Positions 7,535 through 9,098 of a DNA stretch of 9,098 nucleotides are shown piece after piece. The notes below the pieces were generated by a model. The model was not told where the DNA came from, did not search any database, and saw only the letters and a program-made list of their open reading frames with translations. Source of the DNA: Candidatus Omnitrophota bacterium (GTDB lineage: Bacteria > Omnitrophota > Omnitrophia > Omnitrophales > Danuiimicrobiaceae); contig JACQQT010000054.1 in assembly GCA_016206815.1 (NCBI GenBank), positions 1 to 9,098 on the forward strand, read 5' to 3'. Made by a program: the position numbers and the translations under genes. Numbering within the stretch: position 1 is the first letter of the stretch; each line of letters opens with the position of its first letter.

Positions 7535-7571
7535 GGGGACAGTCCCCAGGGGGGACAGGTCTAAAGACCTG
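7519..7571. repeat. REP-like palindrome cluster (GGGGACAGTCCCC twice, plus a third hairpin)
   Basis: Two identical 13-base palindromes GGGGACAGTCCCC occur at 7519-7531 and 7535-7547, separated by TAA. Then GGGGACAGG leads into a hairpin CAGGTCT-AA-AGACCTG at 7556-7571. The first palindrome is read as the last codons of the phosphorylase-like gene and the TAA between the copies is its stop. GGGGACAGTCCCC units resemble the short palindromes associated with REP/RAYT systems in many genomes, but no RAYT transposase gene is in this window. No T-run follows, so intrinsic termination is not supported. Confidence 0.85.
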
Positions 7572-7601
7572 CCTATCCTGCCAAAGTTTGAGATTCCCAG
7601 G

Positions 7602-7630
7602 TTGTTTCTTAAGCTCAAAAATGAGATAAT
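7602..7630 (+). promoter_or_regulatory. Probable promoter of the Crp/Fnr-type regulator gene
   Basis: TTGTTT (7602-7607) is followed after exactly 17 bases by GATAAT (7625-7630, 5 of 6 match). The predicted start near 7637 leaves a leader under 20 bases before the ATG at 7654. A short palindrome GAGA-TAAT-TCTC (7623-7634) overlaps the -10, and a looser pair TTTGAG (7587-7592) / CTCAAA (7614-7619) brackets the -35. Either could be an autoregulatory site, but both are weak. Confidence 0.5.
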
Positions 7631-7653
7631 TCTCTTCTAATTGCATCCGAACC

Positions 7654-8328
7654 ATGACACTTCGAATCAAGGACATTCCACTCTTCCACGATTTGACGGA
7701 AAGCGAGCTCCGCGATCTCGAGCGCTGCCTGAGAGAGCGGACGTTTAAGCGGGGGGAAATTTTGTTTTATGAGGGGAAATCCTGTGAACGGGTTTTTATC
7801 GTGCTCTCGGGGCGGGTCAAGCTTTATCGGACGGCCTCATCCGGAAGAGAACAGATCCTGGAAACCTTGGAAGCCGGCGACACCTGTGCTTGCAATCCGG
7901 GCTCTTCGGCCTGGAGTTGCGCGACGACGGCGGAAGCCGTCACTCCCGCGACCGTTTGGTTCCTTTCTCGCGATGACTATATCAAGATGGTGAACACCAA
8001 TTCAAGAGTAAGCCACACCTTGAATCAGTTGTTTGCGGAGAAACTGCGAAGTTTCGGAACCTTGATCGAAGAAGTTTCTCTGAAGGATGTGAAAAAGCGA
8101 TTGATCAAATTTTTATTGGATATGCTGAAAGAGAAAAGTTATCAAGGAGACGGCAAGGATACCCTCCTCATCCCGTTTACCCGTGAAGAAATTGCCCAGA
8201 GGCTCGGGACCGCTCGGGAAACCGTTGCGCGTTATCTGTACCAACTGAAACGGGCCCGGTTAATCGATATTAAACCAAAACAAATCATCATCCGTAACAA
8301 ACCCGGCCTTGAAAAACTCCTTCAGTAA
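7654..8328 (+). CDS. Crp/Fnr family transcriptional regulator with cysteine-rich sensor loop
   Basis: This 224-residue cytoplasmic DNA-binding protein has an N-terminal cyclic-nucleotide-binding-type beta barrel (about 8-110: FKRGEILFYEGKSCERVFIVLSGRVK split over 31-56), a dimerisation helix (about 112-145) and a C-terminal winged helix (about 171-213: FTREEIAQRLGTARETVARY). The arginine-serine pair that binds cAMP phosphate in E. coli CRP is absent (TAEAVTPATVWFLS instead). The loop GDTCACNPGSSAWSC holds C78, C80 and C89, with C44 and C25 elsewhere; classical N-terminal Fnr iron-sulfur cysteines are missing. This suggests a metal, heme or thiol-based signal, by inference. The ATG at 7654 fits the family start but has no clear Shine-Dalgarno site. 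It lies 119 bases after the previous gene with its own promoter, and upstream of a multiheme cytochrome gene. Confidence 0.92.
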   Translation: MTLRIKDIPLFHDLTESELRDLERCLRERTFKRGEILFYEGKSCERVFIVLSGRVKLYRTASSGREQILETLEAGDTCACNPGSSAWSCATTAEAVTPATVWFLSRDDYIKMVNTNSRVSHTLNQLFAEKLRSFGTLIEEVSLKDVKKRLIKFLLDMLKEKSYQGDGKDTLLIPFTREEIAQRLGTARETVARYLYQLKRARLIDIKPKQIIIRNKPGLEKLLQ

Positions 8329-8400
8329 ATCTCTCATTCGTCCTTCTTTCTGAGTGCCACGTTACTTTTGAATTTACCGGCGCTTTTTTGCGCCAGTACT

Positions 8401-8432
8401 CATCGCGTCGGACTTGACGTCCGACTGCGATG
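8401..8432. repeat. Long perfect-arm hairpin with one bulge (REP-like)
   Basis: CATCGC-GTCGGA (8401-8412) pairs with TCCGAC-T-GCGATG (8420-8432), giving 12 base pairs with a single bulged T at 8426 and a seven-base loop CTTGACG. No T-run follows on either strand, so it is more like an intergenic palindromic repeat than a terminator. It is 73 bases past the regulator stop codon and could still act as a transcript-end stabiliser. Confidence 0.7.
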
Positions 8433-8623
8433 ATGTAGGTGTCCGCGGTACTGTACACATTCACAATTTGGATTGTCACGCTGTACTGAGTGATTTCACG
8501 CAGAAAAGCTGTTTTCGCTGCGCCTGTTAACCCATTTCTAGGAATTACGATAGGCTGATGATGACCCTTTACCACATCCAAATCGTAAAGGACAAAGGAA
8601 GGGTGGTTGCTGCTCAAACACCG

Positions 8624-8678
8624 CGGAGCAGTGCCGCAGGGCAGCTTACGCTGTCCCTGCAGGCAGCCCTGCGCTCCG
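8624..8678. repeat. GC-rich imperfect 55-base palindrome
   Basis: Outer arms CGGAGC (8624-8629) and GCTCCG (8673-8678) enclose a strong hairpin GCAGGGCAGC (8636-8645), loop TTAC, GCTGTCCCTGC (8650-8660, one bulged T). A second CCCTGC at 8667-8672 could pair with the same GCAGGG, giving two alternative folds. It is far more GC-rich than its surroundings. It is probably an intergenic palindromic repeat; an RNA function is possible but not shown. Confidence 0.6.
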
Positions 8679-8712
8679 GAATAGCTAGAGGGTTAGGATT
8701 TTTTTCAAATAA

Positions 8713-8740
8713 GATTCAACTATGGCATTACTATTGAATC
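8713..8740. promoter_or_regulatory. Inverted repeat GATTCAA-N14-TTGAATC upstream of the cytochrome gene
   Basis: Exact seven-base arms (8713-8719 and 8734-8740) are separated by 14 bases and end 28 bases before the cytochrome GTG. A possible -10 TACTAT (8729-8734) lies between and against the right arm; no good -35 is seen at 17 bases, which would suit an activator-dependent promoter. The arms do not match the Crp or Fnr consensus spacing. This is a candidate regulator site only. Confidence 0.35.
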
Positions 8741-8768
8741 GTGTAAACTAAAACCCAAAAGGTGGGGT

Positions 8769-9098
8769 GTGTCTACGCGAATTCTTCAGATCGTTTTAAT
8801 TCTTCTTGTAGGGAGTTTCCAGCGTTTGGCTTTGGCCGAGACGCCGGATGGTAATTCATGCGTTTCGTGCCATTCGGACATTTGGGAAGAGGTCAGCGCG
8901 AGCATCCATTCGCAGCAAGGAGTATTCTGTCAAGATTGTCACGGCGGTAATCCGGCAATTGCGGACAAAGATTTAGCAAAAGCGGCCGGCACCGGTTACA
9001 TCGGTATTCCTGACAAAGCGCAGATTGCCAAAACCTGCGGCGAATGCCACGCGGATGTGGAAAAAATGAATTTCTACGGAATCCGCACGGATCAGCTG
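8769..9098 (+). CDS. Secreted multiheme cytochrome c, N-terminal part (runs off right edge)
   Basis: The 110 residues present start with a signal peptide: STR, a hydrophobic core ILQIVLILLVGSF, and a likely signal peptidase I cut after ALA at residue 23. Three CxxCH heme c attachment motifs follow: CVSCH (31-35), CQDCH (54-58) and CGECH (90-94), with H47 (SIHSQQG) a possible distal ligand. It is an exported electron carrier of the cytochrome c3/multiheme type, acting in the periplasm or beyond, with heme attached after export. The GTG at 8769 is chosen because AGGTGGGG lies just upstream (8760-8767) and it gives a complete signal peptide; in-frame codons before it lack a better start. The frame is open to the window edge, so more hemes may follow. 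Its neighbour is the cysteine-rich Crp/Fnr regulator, a plausible controller. Confidence 0.9.
   Translation, partial: MSTRILQIVLILLVGSFQRLALAETPDGNSCVSCHSDIWEEVSASIHSQQGVFCQDCHGGNPAIADKDLAKAAGTGYIGIPDKAQIAKTCGECHADVEKMNFYGIRTDQL

Larger units (their letters stand above)
8329..8768. other. Gene-poor 440-base stretch between regulator and cytochrome genes
   Basis: I see no convincing gene here. It holds a T-loop hairpin GGCGC-TTTTTT-GCGCC (8379-8394), a 12-base-pair hairpin at 8401-8432, a larger GC-rich palindrome at 8624-8678 and an inverted repeat just before the cytochrome gene. A minus-strand open frame (8288-8617) has no ATG, reads back across the end of the regulator gene and has no recognisable homology. 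Its middle part has alternating hydrophobic residues (VTIQIVNVYSTADTYIIAVG), so a decayed gene fragment is possible. No tRNA or clear intrinsic terminator was seen. Confidence 0.6.

Noticed and set aside
7519..7571. Intrinsic terminator after the phosphorylase-like gene
   Set aside because: The palindromes are not followed by a T-run; they are better explained as REP-like repeats, although Rho-linked or other effects cannot be excluded.
8379..8394. GGCGC-TTTTTT-GCGCC as an intrinsic terminator of the regulator gene
   Set aside because: The stem is only five base pairs, the T-run is in the loop rather than after the stem, and no U-tract follows.
8288..8617. Minus-strand open frame of 109 codons as a real gene
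   Set aside because: It has only a TTG start, no ribosome site, no recognised domain, overlaps the end of the regulator gene and crosses a hairpin repeat. The middle part is kept as a low-interest relic candidate.

Overview
The window looks like chromosomal DNA of a Gram-negative-type bacterium. A secreted multiheme cytochrome with a signal peptidase I site, clear Shine-Dalgarno sites and sigma70-like promoters all point that way. GC content looks moderate by eye. Several intergenic palindromic repeats, one of them of the GTCATTGCGA...TCGCAATGAC type, recall genomes of uncultured lineages such as Omnitrophota. That placement is a guess from style and no marker gene here fixes it.

Layout. The minus strand at 1-228 holds the N-terminus of a membrane permease of the ArsB/NhaD/SLC13 type, reading out of the window. 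It is separated from the rest by a divergent promoter region (229-386), in which the permease promoter carries a perfect palindrome in its spacer. From 387 to 7534 six genes run on the plus strand with short gaps or overlaps: glycogen branching enzyme (glgB), a GH57 glycoside hydrolase starting inside the glgB stop codon (GTGA overlap), a GH77 4-alpha-glucanotransferase (malQ), a 63-residue two-helix membrane protein, a DJ-1/PfpI family protein, and a nucleoside phosphorylase/MTA-SAH-nucleosidase-like protein. A Crp/Fnr-type regulator (7654-8328) follows with its own promoter. After about 440 bases without a convincing gene but with hairpins, a secreted multiheme cytochrome c begins at 8769 and runs off the right edge.

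How the genes work together. GlgB, the GH57 protein and MalQ form an alpha-glucan module: branching, probable hydrolysis or transfer on alpha-glucan, and disproportionation. No glycogen synthase, ADP-glucose pyrophosphorylase or phosphorylase is in view. The next three genes may be co-transcribed but have no obvious shared pathway. The Crp/Fnr protein lacks the cAMP-binding arginine/serine pair of E. coli CRP and has a cluster of cysteines (CxC-x8-C) in its sensor domain. Its position before a cytochrome gene suggests, without proving, redox- or ligand-responsive control of respiration.

The most distinctive structural feature is that two genes end inside palindromic repeats, which supply their last codons and stop: the GH57 gene and the phosphorylase-like gene. 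I found no clearly new defence, mobile or RNA system. Most of the window is recognisable metabolism, and the second-look items are the repeat-encoded gene ends, the short GH57 protein, the cysteine-rich Crp/Fnr sensor, and the palindrome in the permease promoter.
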